Made by a program: the position numbers and the translations under genes. DNA of 64,000 nt from Pseudorhodoplanes sinuspersici (GTDB taxonomy: Bacteria > Pseudomonadota > Alphaproteobacteria > Rhizobiales > Xanthobacteraceae). The DNA lies in the NCBI RefSeq assembly GCF_002119765.1, contig NZ_CP021112.1, forward strand, positions 5,512,501-5,576,500, read 5' to 3'. Of the stretch, positions 55,770 to 64,000 are shown in pieces (position 1 is the first letter of the stretch; each line of letters begins with the position of its first letter). Under the pieces are notes generated by a model, which was not told the DNA's origin, did no database searches, and saw only the letters and a program-made list of their open reading frames with translations.

Positions 55770-56024
55770 TCAGGCCCGACCTGTCCCCTTCGCTTTTCGG
55801 ACGCCGACGCCACCGGACTGATCGCTTCGCAGGAACGTGATGCCTGCGCCTTCGAAACATTCCATCAGCTTCATCAGGGTCGTGACATGCGCCATCAAAG
55901 GCCCATCTTCAGCCCGCTCCAGCCTTTGGATCGTGGCAAGGCCGATCTTCGCCCGCCGCGCCAGCTCCTCCTGGTGCCAGCCTAAAAGGGCCCTCGCGGC
56001 CCGAATCTGCGACGGATAGAGCAT
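55770..56024 (-). CDS. XRE-family helix-turn-helix regulator
   Basis: 84 residues from the ATG at 56024 (MLYPSQIRAARALLGWHQEE); a TTG at 56060 is possible. The HTH is at residues 5-55 (LGWHQEELARRAKIGLATIQ, RLERAED). Phage- and rhizobium-type single-domain regulators of this length are common. It is divergent from the prophage-like genes at 56115 and probably represses them. Confidence 0.85.
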   Translation of the reverse strand: MLYPSQIRAARALLGWHQEELARRAKIGLATIQRLERAEDGPLMAHVTTLMKLMECFEGAGITFLRSDQSGGVGVRKAKGTGRA

Positions 56025-56083
56025 ATTTCCGAGTGTTCCCGATTTGGTCGCGGTTGACAAGACATCGTAATCGAGCGGTAGTG

Positions 56084-56097
56084 CATCATTATTGATG
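56084..56097. promoter_or_regulatory. Candidate operator between divergent regulator and phage genes
   Basis: An inverted repeat CATCA-TTAT-TGATG in the 90-base gap between the XRE gene and the Gp157 gene. A TTGACA at 56054-56059 may be a -35 element; no good -10 pairs with it. The AAGGAG RBS of the next gene follows at 56100-56105. Confidence 0.4.
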
Positions 56098-56114
56098 TAT
56101 AAGGAGTTATCTAT

Positions 56115-56615
56115 ATGAATATGCTCGCCTTTTCGAAAGCAAGCTACCTCACAATCAGGGAGCGGCTCGGAATGGAAAATCCTGACCTCGACGAAGAAAC
56201 GTTAGCTGACACGGTCGAGGGCCTAACCGACCTGCACGACATTGTGGCGGCCATTGTTCGCTCGGCGATCACCGACGAAGCCTTGGCGGAAGGCCTTAAG
56301 GCGAGAATTGCAGAGATGCAGGCGAGGCTCGGGCGTTTTGAAGATCGGGCATCGAAACGACGACAAATAGCCCGGGACGTTATGGTCGAGACCGAAATCA
56401 AGAAAGTCACTGCCCCCGACCTTTCCATCTCCCTTCGGTCAAGTACGCCGACGCTGGTGGTTCATGACGAAGAATCGATCCCTGACTCTTACTGGGTGAT
56501 ACCGGAGCCTCGACTAAACCGGCAAAGCCTCGTTTCGGATCTGAAAAGCGGGGCGAAGATCGCCGGAGCTACTCTTAGCGATCCTCGCCTAGTCCTTACA
56601 GTGAGGGCCAAGTGA
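56115..56615 (+). CDS. Siphovirus Gp157-family protein
   Basis: 166 residues with a strong AAGGAG RBS. The family layout is clear: an N-terminal helical part with ETLADTVEGLTDLHDIVAAI, a central charged helix (RFEDRASKRRQIARDVMVE) and a C-terminal beta part (TAPDLSISLRSSTPTLVVHD, SIPDSYWV, LKSGAKIAGATL). Gp157 proteins accompany phage single-strand annealing recombinases. Its stop overlaps the start of the Rad52-like gene. Confidence 0.85.
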   Translation: MNMLAFSKASYLTIRERLGMENPDLDEETLADTVEGLTDLHDIVAAIVRSAITDEALAEGLKARIAEMQARLGRFEDRASKRRQIARDVMVETEIKKVTAPDLSISLRSSTPTLVVHDEESIPDSYWVIPEPRLNRQSLVSDLKSGAKIAGATLSDPRLVLTVRAK

Positions 56616-57694
56616 TGACCTTTTCCACTGCCCAAATTCGTAAGCTGCAGCAGAATATAAAGGAAGGTGACATTCGGACCCGCGAAGTCAATGGCAAAGA
56701 ATTGTCATACATCGAGGGATGGTATGCCATATCGGAGGCTAACCGCATCTTTGGCTTTGATGCTTGGAATCGAGAAACGCTGGAAAGCCGCTGCATTATT
56801 GGACGGGAGAACCGCGGTACGTTTCATGCGCTCTACGTCACCAAAGTTAGAGTAACGGTTCGAGCGGAAGAGCACACCGTCATCCGTGAAGGATACGGCA
56901 CTGGTGAAGCTCACGGATCCTCGGCGGGCGAGGCCCATGAGAAGGCGATCAAGACGGCGGAAACGGATGCGACCAAGCGCGCCCTAGCAACATTCGGCAA
57001 GCCATTCGGCTTAGCGCTCTATGTCGGAACCCGTCAGCGTCAGGCCCTCTCCGATCGCCGGCCCCAGGATATCGCACGCCGACGCACGCTGCAGAAACTG
57101 GATTCAAACCGCCGTTACTACGTTCCCGCACAACCGCAGCCAAATCCATCTCACGCAACCACCCTTCTGGCGGCGTCTCTGCCACCCGACCGTAACGAGC
57201 AAAACTCAAAAAATGATCCCGCTCAGAGCGCAACTGTTCCAGCGCTTGCTGCAAAAGCACAACAGGGCCTTAGCGAGCTCCCAAAAGCAGATCCGACCGC
57301 AGCACCAAAGGACTCATTTCACGACGGAACCATGGGCCGCCTTCTCATCGATCGCCCTCGTCGCCGTCGAGATGCCGACCACTTGCGCTTCGTCGCAGCT
57401 CAGCCTTGTCTCATCTGCAGTCGAACGCCGTCAGATGCGCACCATTTAAAGTTTGCGCAGCCTTCCGCAATGTCGAAAAAAGTAAGCGACGAATACACCG
57501 TACCGTTGTGTCGAACGCATCACCGCCAACTCCACCATGGCGGAGATGAAATCGCATGGTGGATTGATCTGGATATCGATCCATTGCCTATCGCTCAGGA
57601 CCTGTGGGTTCAATCGCGAGGAAGAAATGCCATACCTATCGACAGAGAGAACCGGCCCAATGGAGCGCTCCATGATGATGAAAAGCGGCCGTAG
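56615..57694 (+). CDS. Rad52-family annealing protein fused to an HNH-like zinc domain
   Basis: About 359 residues from ATG 56615 (GTG 56612 also possible). Residues 1-140 are a Rad52/Rad22-type single-strand annealing domain (LSYIEGWYAISEANRIFGFD, GYGTGEAHGSSAGEAHEKAI, KTAETDATKRALATFG). Residues 150-250 are a flexible linker. Residues 260-330 form a DUF968/HNH-like zinc module (PCLICSRTPSDAHHL, YTVPLCRTHHRQLHHGGDEI, AWW). The nuclease-like module is an uncommon addition and may process DNA ends. Phage origin is likely. Confidence 0.85.
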   Translation: MTFSTAQIRKLQQNIKEGDIRTREVNGKELSYIEGWYAISEANRIFGFDAWNRETLESRCIIGRENRGTFHALYVTKVRVTVRAEEHTVIREGYGTGEAHGSSAGEAHEKAIKTAETDATKRALATFGKPFGLALYVGTRQRQALSDRRPQDIARRRTLQKLDSNRRYYVPAQPQPNPSHATTLLAASLPPDRNEQNSKNDPAQSATVPALAAKAQQGLSELPKADPTAAPKDSFHDGTMGRLLIDRPRRRRDADHLRFVAAQPCLICSRTPSDAHHLKFAQPSAMSKKVSDEYTVPLCRTHHRQLHHGGDEIAWWIDLDIDPLPIAQDLWVQSRGRNAIPIDRENRPNGALHDDEKRP

Positions 57695-57821
57695 AAATAA
57701 TGTGTTGGGCCAAGACCTACTCCTGATGACTGACGATCGAGAGTAATAGAACAGGGTCTCTTCATCGTCCTTGTGGATCAGAACGCCTGCTTTGATCCCT
57801 AGCCATCTTTAATACGCCCGG

Positions 57822-58220
57822 TCATTCACCCTCGGATTGTAGCTTCTCCTTCTTCTTGAAGTACTCTTCAATTGGACCGTTTAATTCAGGATGCCTGGGA
57901 TCAACAAATGTGCGTTGGATTTGAAGCACTTGCGGAATCATTGAGGGTTTCTCCAGCAGCCCATACTTCTCCGCAATTTCAAGCATCTTACAGAACGATT
58001 TGAAGTTGCCTTTTAGCGCATTGTTCAAGCAAACCTCTGCGGCAGCAGCAATCTTAGGGAGGGTCCTTACTCTGCCGTTTTCCGTAACGCGCACTTCTTT
58101 GAACAGAATTTCCCTCAGCAAAAACTCATTATTTCTCCGTCCCTTGGGCCTGCCATTCGGGTTCCCGGACTGGCCTTTTTTGAAACGAGTATTGTAGTCC
58201 GCCCGCGCGATCTTGCTCAT
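57822..58220 (-). CDS. DUF5681 domain protein
   Basis: A 132-residue basic protein. FKKGQSGNPNGRPKGRRNNE near the N-terminus is the DUF5681 signature of prophage and mobile-element proteins. Its start overlaps the end of the ParB-methyltransferase gene (ATGA at 58217-58220), so both are translated together. Function unknown; DNA contact is plausible from the Gly/Arg-rich motif. Confidence 0.85.
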   Translation of the reverse strand: MSKIARADYNTRFKKGQSGNPNGRPKGRRNNEFLLREILFKEVRVTENGRVRTLPKIAAAAEVCLNNALKGNFKSFCKMLEIAEKYGLLEKPSMIPQVLQIQRTFVDPRHPELNGPIEEYFKKKEKLQSEGE

Positions 58221-59593
58221 GCGGCCACCTCACAGTTTTGGTGTTGAGACGCCGACGCGCGACGGCACTCTTCGGCTTCTTCAAAGCTGAACCCGTCCTT
58301 TTGCAAGACCGCTCTCTTCCCGGAATAGGTCTGCCAACGGCGAACGATCACATCAACAAAGGCCGGATCGATCTCAATTGCGCGCGCCCGCCTACCCACC
58401 TTCTCGGCTGCGATGATTGTACTTCCGCTGCCGCAAAATGGATCCAGCACGATCTCAGATCGCTTCGAAGCGTCCTTCAGCGCATCTGCAATTAACGCAA
58501 CCGGTTTGACCGTTGGGTGCATCGCAAGCTCGTCAAGCCTGTTCGAACCGAAACAGTTTACGCCCGCATAATCCCAAACATTGGATCGATTGCGACCATG
58601 TTTGCCAAGTTCAATCGTATTGGTATGCGCCGCCTCACCTACTTTAAAGATCAGTACCAACTCATGCTTTGATCGGTAGAACGAGCCCATCCCTGCATTG
58701 CTTTTGTTCCAAACACAAAGGTTAACGATATCGTCGTAGACTTGCCGCCCCGCGGTGAAAAGCTCATGGAGATGGCGCCAGTCCATAAACACATAATGAA
58801 GCGCGCCATCACGCGAGACACGTTTCGCTTCACCGAGTGCTGATCTTAGAAATTCGGTGAAAGCGGTTTCGCTCATTTCTCCTGAGGCCATTGTAAATTC
58901 GCGGTGCTTGATTTGCCCAAGCCCGCAAACGTTTCCATCAATTGGCACATTGTATGGGGGATCGGTGAAGACCAAATCGGCCTTTTCGTCACCAAGCAGA
59001 CTTGCATATGAAGCAGGAGAACGCGCATCGCCGCAAAGCACGCTATGGCGCCCGAGGACCCAGATATCTCCAGGTCGGCTAACGGCGAAGACACCGGGCT
59101 CAACCTGCTGATCCTCCGGTTCGACAACACTCCCTGCTGCCTCGTTCTGGATGTCGAGGATGATGTCGATTTCCGCGGTCTCAAAACCGGTCAATTCGAC
59201 TTCGAATCCTAAATCAATGAGCCCTTGCAATTCGAGAGCCAGGATTTCTTTGTCCCAGCCGGCTTTTGTCGCCAGCTGATTATCGGCAAGCACGTATGCG
59301 CGACGATCGGCTTCATTGAGATGGGACAAACAAACGGTCGGCACTGTCGTTAGCCCTAATAGCTTCGCGGCCTCAAATCGGCCATGCCCGGCGATTATTT
59401 CCAAGTTATCGTCCGTGAGAATCGCGTTGTTAAAGCCAAAACGCTGAATTGAAGCCGCTATCTGGCGTATTTGTTTTTTCGAATGTGTTCGTGCATTGCG
59501 CTCACGCTTTCGAAGCGCATGAAGAGGCGTCTGTACAATTTGAAGGCTGTGCATCTGAGGGCTCGTTGTGGGGAATGAGATGGATCGCGTCAC
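58217..59593 (-). CDS. ParB-like / beta-class DNA methyltransferase fusion
   Basis: 458 residues. Residues 15-150 are a ParB/Sulfiredoxin-like domain (NARTHSKKQIRQIAASIQRF, IIAGHGRFEAAKLLGLTTVP, VLADNQLATKAGWD). Residues 175-440 are an amino-methyltransferase with motif IV DPPY at 211-214 and motif I DPFCGSGST at 384-392, the order of the beta class. Such fusions are typical of prophages and may methylate adenine or cytosine N4. An alternative start is the ATG at 59554. No cognate restriction gene is seen. Confidence 0.9.
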   Translation of the reverse strand: MTRSISFPTTSPQMHSLQIVQTPLHALRKRERNARTHSKKQIRQIAASIQRFGFNNAILTDDNLEIIAGHGRFEAAKLLGLTTVPTVCLSHLNEADRRAYVLADNQLATKAGWDKEILALELQGLIDLGFEVELTGFETAEIDIILDIQNEAAGSVVEPEDQQVEPGVFAVSRPGDIWVLGRHSVLCGDARSPASYASLLGDEKADLVFTDPPYNVPIDGNVCGLGQIKHREFTMASGEMSETAFTEFLRSALGEAKRVSRDGALHYVFMDWRHLHELFTAGRQVYDDIVNLCVWNKSNAGMGSFYRSKHELVLIFKVGEAAHTNTIELGKHGRNRSNVWDYAGVNCFGSNRLDELAMHPTVKPVALIADALKDASKRSEIVLDPFCGSGSTIIAAEKVGRRARAIEIDPAFVDVIVRRWQTYSGKRAVLQKDGFSFEEAEECRRASASQHQNCEVAA

Positions 59594-60250
59594 AAATATC
59601 CCACGACGTTCGGCTTGGGCTCGGCGCAGGCCAAGACCAGTCCTCCTGGAGCATCACGCTCAGATGTTGTGGGATAATCTTGCCTGGATCCTGAATCCCT
59701 CAGGCACCCAGTCGTGTCAGGCGTCCCGCCCAACGGCACTTAACTTAACCAGAACAACGAACATCTCGACCGTCATTCTGCTGAGGGCGTCCCGCCCTTC
59801 ATCTCTCCACTCGCTCCGCATCCCGCGTCGCCGCCTCATCCCGAGGCTGAATGGAAAAGATGTAGAACTGTACGGCGAGATTCGTTTAAAAAAAGCTAAC
59901 ATGTGATCGCGTTACCGCAGCGACGCATTTTGCGCGTAACACCTCACCCCAGAACTAATCCCCATGCTGCACGAAGAACGCGAACGCAATATCCCTGATG
60001 TCCATTATCTTGAGGTTCTGTTACGCATATCCCGAGCCCCTGTTTTTGGCAGCGTCAGCCCCTGTTATTTTTCTAATCTCTGTCGGCTTAAGACTCTGAA
60101 TTCCCGATGATTTTCTTCCGCACGCGCAATGACAAGCGGCTTTTTTTCTGGAATACCCCTGTAAATATCCCTGATATCAAGACCATAGACAGTGGCCGGG
60201 ACGGTCGGTTTCGCTATTTAGCAACAGGTGATGACAGAGCCATCTCCAAC
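59594..60250. other. Intergenic region at the prophage edge
   Basis: Over 650 bases with no supported gene, tRNA or clear attachment site. Plus-strand ORFs here have no RBS or coding character. Confidence 0.5.
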
Positions 60251-60481
60251 TCAAACCTGCCGTGGCTTGCCGAAATCGATGGAGAGAATGTTGCTCGCCT
60301 CTTCCGAGACGTTCGCAACTCTGCCATTGAGCCAATCCTGATTATCTGCGAGCGCCAGAAGGCCTTCTCGTATCTTCATCAGCCGCTCGCGTTCCTCATG
60401 GCTCGAGCGAGAATCGTTTGCCTGATCGACACATTGCATCGCCCACCGGCGAAGGTCGGATGCGACCATCGGTATTTGCAT
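60251..60481 (-). CDS. Small hypothetical protein (76 aa)
   Basis: Begins MQIPMVASDLRRWAMQCVDQ and continues ANDSRSSHEERERLMKIREG, LLALADNQDWL. It is helical, charged and resembles small conserved proteins of Bradyrhizobiaceae with unknown function. The ATG at 60481 is taken; a longer start at 60496 is possible. Confidence 0.6.
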   Translation of the reverse strand: MQIPMVASDLRRWAMQCVDQANDSRSSHEERERLMKIREGLLALADNQDWLNGRVANVSEEASNILSIDFGKPRQV

Positions 60482-60528
60482 TGAGCGCGCCTCCACGTGA
60501 AGGACTCAAAAATCAGGTGCGCGAATTT

Positions 60529-60960
60529 TCAGTTGGGCGCCTGATGCTGAAGCGGCAAAATCAATAGCTGTTGTGCCTGTCCGCTCGAGCCATAAGCGCG
60601 ACGCGCCTCGCTGTTGATAGCAACACGCGACCGCGCCGATTTTGCAGCGGCCCTTCCCTGAGGCTTTGGCATCGTCGTCACAGGCGGTGTCGGATCGGGT
60701 TTGACGATCATGACCTGCGCTGGTGTGTAAATGTATCTTTTCGTTGGCTCGATCCATATGGGCTGACGAAACGGGTTATCCGCGCTCCTCGAATCGTCGG
60801 CAGTTTCGGCTTGGCTGGCAACAGCCGTCGTCTGGCTTTCCGTTTCCACAGGGAGAAGAGAATGATATTCGCTCAACGCCCAATGCGCCGATGCCAGAAC
60901 TCCCAGGACAAGAGACGCAGCGCCTGTCACATAAATGAGCAAGGCTTTTATTTCACGCAT
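60529..60960 (-). CDS. Hypothetical single-pass membrane protein
   Basis: 143 residues from the ATG at 60960. One N-terminal membrane helix (ALLIYVTGAASLVLGVLAS) is followed by a Pro/Ala/Gln-rich periplasmic tail that includes PIWIEPTKRYIYTPAQVMIV. No catalytic motif is seen. A longer in-frame start at 61005 is less likely. Confidence 0.6.
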   Translation of the reverse strand: MREIKALLIYVTGAASLVLGVLASAHWALSEYHSLLPVETESQTTAVASQAETADDSRSADNPFRQPIWIEPTKRYIYTPAQVMIVKPDPTPPVTTMPKPQGRAAAKSARSRVAINSEARRAYGSSGQAQQLLILPLQHQAPN

Positions 60961-61236
60961 GACGCTATTCCGCACTCCACTCGCAGTCCGCTTAACCTGC
61001 CTCACCCCGCCTCGGTTTTGCCGACGCGTCTGTTAGAGGACTAAAAGGACTATAGGTGTGCTTGCGGCGCCTGGCTTCGGGCACTCGTGACTGCGATTAA
61101 GCGCAAGTGATGGGGGCACAGGGCATTCGCGCGGTATTTTGGCAAAATACGATTTCAAACCAGAGCTTTATTGCGCAGCAATGACCCCCTAGGATGCCGC
61201 CCAACACAGAACAATCGCAGACGATCTGATCCGAGG

Positions 61237-62052
61237 ATGGCAGAACAAAGCCCGCAAACCGGCCCAATCGGGGTCGTCTTTCTTCATGGCGTGGGCGGTT
61301 CAGCACACGTTTGGCAGCCTCAGTTGGAGGCGTTCTCTGCAGCGGGCTATCAGCCCCTGCCCCTGAATCTGCCCGGCTATGGCGGCCGCCCCCCTATCGA
61401 ACACATTGATTTTGAACAATTTTCCGATGACGTCGAGGCTGCGATTGCCAGGGCCGGGCTTGATCGGCCGGTGCTCATTGGCCACTCGCTCGGCGGTATG
61501 ATTGTCCAGACCATGCTGCGGCGGCGGCCGGAAGAGTACCGGGCGGCTATTTTGGTTGGCACAAGTCCTGCCTTTGGCCGTCCCGATGGTGATTTTCAGA
61601 AAAAGTTCGTGGCCGACCGCCTGGCGCCGCTGCGTTCCGGCAAGACAATGGGTGAGCTCGCAGCCGGAATGATTAATGAAATCATAGGCCCAGCGCCCGA
61701 TCCTCAAGGAAAGGCGGCGGCCATTGCCTCGATGGCGGCGGCGCCGGCCGCAACCTACAAGGCCTGCGTCGAGGCCATCGTAATGTTCGAAGAACGTGCG
61801 AACCTCGGACAAATAAGAGTGCCGACGCTCTGCCTCGTCGGCGAGTTCGACCGCAATGCTCCGCCTCAGATGATGGAGCGCATGGCCGCCAAGATCCCTG
61901 GCGCCAAATTCACCCTCCTGCCCGGTCTCGGGCATCTTCCCAACCTTGAGAACCCGGCCGCCTTCAATGCCGCGGTCCTCGATTTCCTGCGCGAGGCCCT
62001 TCCCACGCGAAGCGAGCCTCGCGACGTCACGCCACGGAGTGCTGCAGAATGA
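61237..62052 (+). CDS. Alpha/beta hydrolase
   Basis: 271 residues from the ATG at 61237. The fold begins with VVFLHGVGGSAHVWQPQLEA (oxyanion HG), the nucleophile elbow is IGHSLGG (Ser), the acid is in LVGEFDRNAPP and the His in LGHLPNLENPAAF. The pattern resembles enol-lactone hydrolase or haloperoxidase-like enzymes. Its TGA overlaps the ATG of the acyl-CoA dehydrogenase gene, giving translational coupling. Confidence 0.9.
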   Translation: MAEQSPQTGPIGVVFLHGVGGSAHVWQPQLEAFSAAGYQPLPLNLPGYGGRPPIEHIDFEQFSDDVEAAIARAGLDRPVLIGHSLGGMIVQTMLRRRPEEYRAAILVGTSPAFGRPDGDFQKKFVADRLAPLRSGKTMGELAAGMINEIIGPAPDPQGKAAAIASMAAAPAATYKACVEAIVMFEERANLGQIRVPTLCLVGEFDRNAPPQMMERMAAKIPGAKFTLLPGLGHLPNLENPAAFNAAVLDFLREALPTRSEPRDVTPRSAAE

Positions 62053-63320
62053 ATGTGATGAACGTCGACAAGATCGACACCGATGCGCCGCTTTTCGCGC
62101 CAGACGCATTCAGGCTGACAGATGCGCAGGCCGAGTTGCTTGCGAAGGCCCGCCGCTTCGGCAAGCGGGTCCTGGCACCCCGCGCCGCCAAGCATGATCG
62201 TGAAGCGACTTTCCCGATCGAGAATTTCCGCGACATGCATCCGGAAGGTCTGCTCGGCATCTGCATTCCGAAGGAGTATGGCGGCCTCGGTGCCGACTAT
62301 CAGACCTACAGCCTCGCTGCTTCCGAACTCGGCCGCTATTGCGGCGCCACCGCCCTGTCCTGGAACATGCATGTCTGCTCGACACTATGGTCGGGTCCGA
62401 TTTCCGACGAGATGGACATGCCGGCCGATGAGCGCGCGACGCATCTGAAGCGCCGCGAAGTGCATTACCGGCGCATTCTCGATGATGGCGCAGTCTATGC
62501 CCAGCCCTTCTCCGAAGGCGGCGCTGCCGCCGCCGGCGCCGTTGCCTTCGGCACCGAAGCGCGGCCCGTGGACGGCGGCTATATCGTCAACGGCAAAAAG
62601 ATTTTCGCCTCGCTCTCCGGCTCGGCCGATTATTACGGCGCGCTCTGCACGCGCCGGGCCGAAGGCGAAGAAGCGATGCGTCGCAACACGCTCTATCTCG
62701 CCATTCCGGCCAATGCCGAAGGCGTCAGCGTCACCGGCGAATGGGATCCGCTCGGCATGCGCGGCACCGTCTCGCGCACGCTGATCTTCAAGGACGTGTT
62801 CGTCCCGGACGATGCGGCCCTGATGCCGCCCGGCGTCTATTACCAGGCCGTGCTGCGTTGGCCGCATATGTTCCTCACGCTGACACCGACTTACATGGGC
62901 CTCGCGCAAGCAGCTTACGACTTCACCGTCTCGTATCTGCGCGGCGAATTGCCCGGCATGCCACCGGTGAAACGGCGCATGTTCCCGACCAAGCAATTGG
63001 CTGTCGCGGAAATGAAGCTGATGCTGGAGCAGACCAAGGCGATCTGGTTCCAGGTGATTAGCGAAGCGCGTCCCAATCCATCGAAGGATTCCGTCATGCG
63101 CGCCTATGCGGCGCAATACACGGTGATGGAAAACGCCAACGCCATTGCGGTGAAGGCGATCCGCACGTGCGGCGGACAGGCGATGCTGAAGAGCCTGCCG
63201 CTCGAGCGCATCTATCGCGACAGCCGCTGCGGCTCGCTGATGCTGCCATGGACCGCTGAAATCTGCATGGACCGGCTCGGCAAGGAAACGCTGTATGAGC
63301 CCGGCGAGAAGGATGAGTGA
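62049..63320 (+). CDS. Acyl-CoA dehydrogenase family protein
   Basis: 423 residues, normal for the family. N-terminal helical domain with LGICIPKEYGGLGADYQTYS, middle beta domain with VYAQPFSEGGAAAAG, GYIVNGKKIFASLSGSADYY and GMRGTVSRTLIF, and the C-terminal four-helix domain ending CGGQAMLKSLPLERIYRDSR. FAD-dependent alpha,beta-dehydrogenation of an acyl-CoA is expected; substrate unknown. Confidence 0.93.
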   Translation: MNVMNVDKIDTDAPLFAPDAFRLTDAQAELLAKARRFGKRVLAPRAAKHDREATFPIENFRDMHPEGLLGICIPKEYGGLGADYQTYSLAASELGRYCGATALSWNMHVCSTLWSGPISDEMDMPADERATHLKRREVHYRRILDDGAVYAQPFSEGGAAAAGAVAFGTEARPVDGGYIVNGKKIFASLSGSADYYGALCTRRAEGEEAMRRNTLYLAIPANAEGVSVTGEWDPLGMRGTVSRTLIFKDVFVPDDAALMPPGVYYQAVLRWPHMFLTLTPTYMGLAQAAYDFTVSYLRGELPGMPPVKRRMFPTKQLAVAEMKLMLEQTKAIWFQVISEARPNPSKDSVMRAYAAQYTVMENANAIAVKAIRTCGGQAMLKSLPLERIYRDSRCGSLMLPWTAEICMDRLGKETLYEPGEKDE

Positions 63321-63345
63321 TGTAGCGGACGTGTCCTTATTGGCT

Positions 63346-63462
63346 CCGTCACCCTGAGGTGCCGTTGTGAAGCAACGGCCTCGAAGGGCGACGGCCCGAC
63401 ATTGTGTCCGTGCATCCTTCGAGGCTCCCCGGCGAGAGCCGGGTCGCACCTCAGGATGACGG
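63346..63462. repeat. Cruciform intergenic repeat
   Basis: Outer arms of 17 bases (63346-63362 and 63446-63462, one mismatch) enclose a perfect 9-base pair CCTCGAAGG/CCTTCGAGG (63379-63387, 63416-63424), a 7-base hairpin around CCGTTG/CAACGG and a GC-rich hairpin near 63425-63443. The clover-leaf layout matches intergenic mobile repeats widespread in Rhizobiales. Confidence 0.75.
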
Positions 63463-63492
63463 ATCAATTGTTGTCACTGTGAAATAATCTTC

Positions 63493-64000
63493 ATGGACCT
63501 CTCCGATCTCATCGACCGCAATGCGGCGTTCACGCCGGACAAGCCCGCGATTCACTTCGAGGGCCGCACGCTCAGTCACGCGATGTTGGCTGATCGCATC
63601 GCACAGACGGCGCGCGGACTGAAATCCGAACTCGGCGTCGGCCGCGGCGATCGCGTCGCGATCCTTGCTGCAAACCACGCCGACTATCTCGTGCTGCTGT
63701 ATGCCTGTGCGCGCCTCGGCGCGATGCTGGTGACGCTGAACTGGCGGCTCGCGGTCCCCGAACAGCTTTATATTCTTTCGGATTCCGGCGCGAAGGTGCT
63801 GGTGGTCGACAGGGAATATTCCGCCGTCGTCGCGCAGCTTGCCACCGCCCTGCCCGACATCAAGGTGGTCGGCCTCGACTTCACACCCGATCGCGCGGTG
63901 TCGTTTGACGGCCTGCTTGCAGCCGGTACTGGCGACGGACGCAACCCGCACACCGACACCTCGAACCCGCTATTATTGGTGTATACGTCCGGCACAACAG
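63493..64000 (+). CDS. AMP-dependent acyl-CoA synthetase/ligase, partial
   Basis: The first 169 codons are seen; the gene leaves the right edge. MDLSDLIDRNAAFTPDKPAI, GVGRGDRVAILAANHADYLV, LLYACARLGAMLVTLNWRLA and the start of the P-loop LLLVYTSGTT are ANL-superfamily marks. It probably activates the acid whose CoA ester the adjacent dehydrogenase oxidises. Confidence 0.92.
   Translation, partial: MDLSDLIDRNAAFTPDKPAIHFEGRTLSHAMLADRIAQTARGLKSELGVGRGDRVAILAANHADYLVLLYACARLGAMLVTLNWRLAVPEQLYILSDSGAKVLVVDREYSAVVAQLATALPDIKVVGLDFTPDRAVSFDGLLAAGTGDGRNPHTDTSNPLLLVYTSGTT

Noticed and set aside
59594-60250. Possible tRNA attachment site for the prophage remnant
   Set aside because: No clover-leaf with a CCA-type acceptor end or flanking direct repeat could be made out.
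60107-60484. 125-codon plus-strand frame
   Set aside because: It lies opposite the better-supported small minus-strand gene at 60251-60481 and has no RBS or family features.

Overview
The window looks like a chromosomal segment of an alphaproteobacterium, probably Rhizobiales (Bradyrhizobium/Rhodopseudomonas/Pseudolabrys-like). The basis is moderately high GC in the backbone, rhizobial-type small hypothetical proteins, an intergenic palindromic repeat near 63.4 kb and a capsule-export gene set. This assignment is inference; no rRNA or tRNA gene was recognised.

Most of the window (1 to about 50.4 kb) is a surface-polysaccharide island. It opens with the N-terminal part of a type I polyketide synthase (KS-AT-DH, cut by the left edge), a GT4 glycosyltransferase, a methyltransferase and a large GT2. 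Next comes a plus-strand block (8.7-19.7 kb): a Wza-like export lipoprotein, the complete dTDP-L-rhamnose pathway (rfbC, rfbB, rfbD, rfbA), an RgpF-like rhamnan protein and two very large proteins. These two carry a methyltransferase or glycosyltransferases and share a repeat of about 50 residues containing NPDVAAAGINPL. A minus-strand operon (25.1-20.0 kb) encodes two KpsE/Wzz-type inner-membrane proteins, the KpsM/KpsT ABC exporter and a protein with weak sulfotransferase-like features. Export therefore looks ABC-dependent; no Wzx or Wzy gene was recognised.

From 25.8 to 41.1 kb the DNA is more AT-rich and mosaic. It holds many methyltransferases, a 1150-residue GT2-GT2-GT9 fusion, an alginate-lyase-like protein, a GT90/CAP10-like transferase and several gene remnants, including a frameshifted methyltransferase, glycine-rich and tail-protein-like fragments and an IS3 orfB tail. 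From 41.8 to 48.4 kb lie three co-directional genes for Ig-like repeat proteins (501, 1196 and 419 residues). None has a recognisable signal peptide, and each is followed by a hairpin or palindrome. A methyltransferase-GT2 fusion follows. The block from 40.25 to 50.74 kb is bracketed by the C-terminal end of an IS3 OrfB and the N-terminal end of an IS3 OrfA in the orientation expected of one split element. This block is the best candidate for an undescribed system in the window.

The right part is more ordinary: a TRAP dicarboxylate-type transporter (dctMQP), a PLP-dependent AONS/KBL-like acyltransferase, a small prophage remnant (XRE regulator, Gp157, Rad52-HNH fusion, DUF5681, ParB-DNA methyltransferase), two small conserved-looking genes, and a lipid/CoA operon (alpha/beta hydrolase, acyl-CoA dehydrogenase, acyl-CoA ligase) that runs off the right edge. 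All calls come from reading the sequence; no database search was run.
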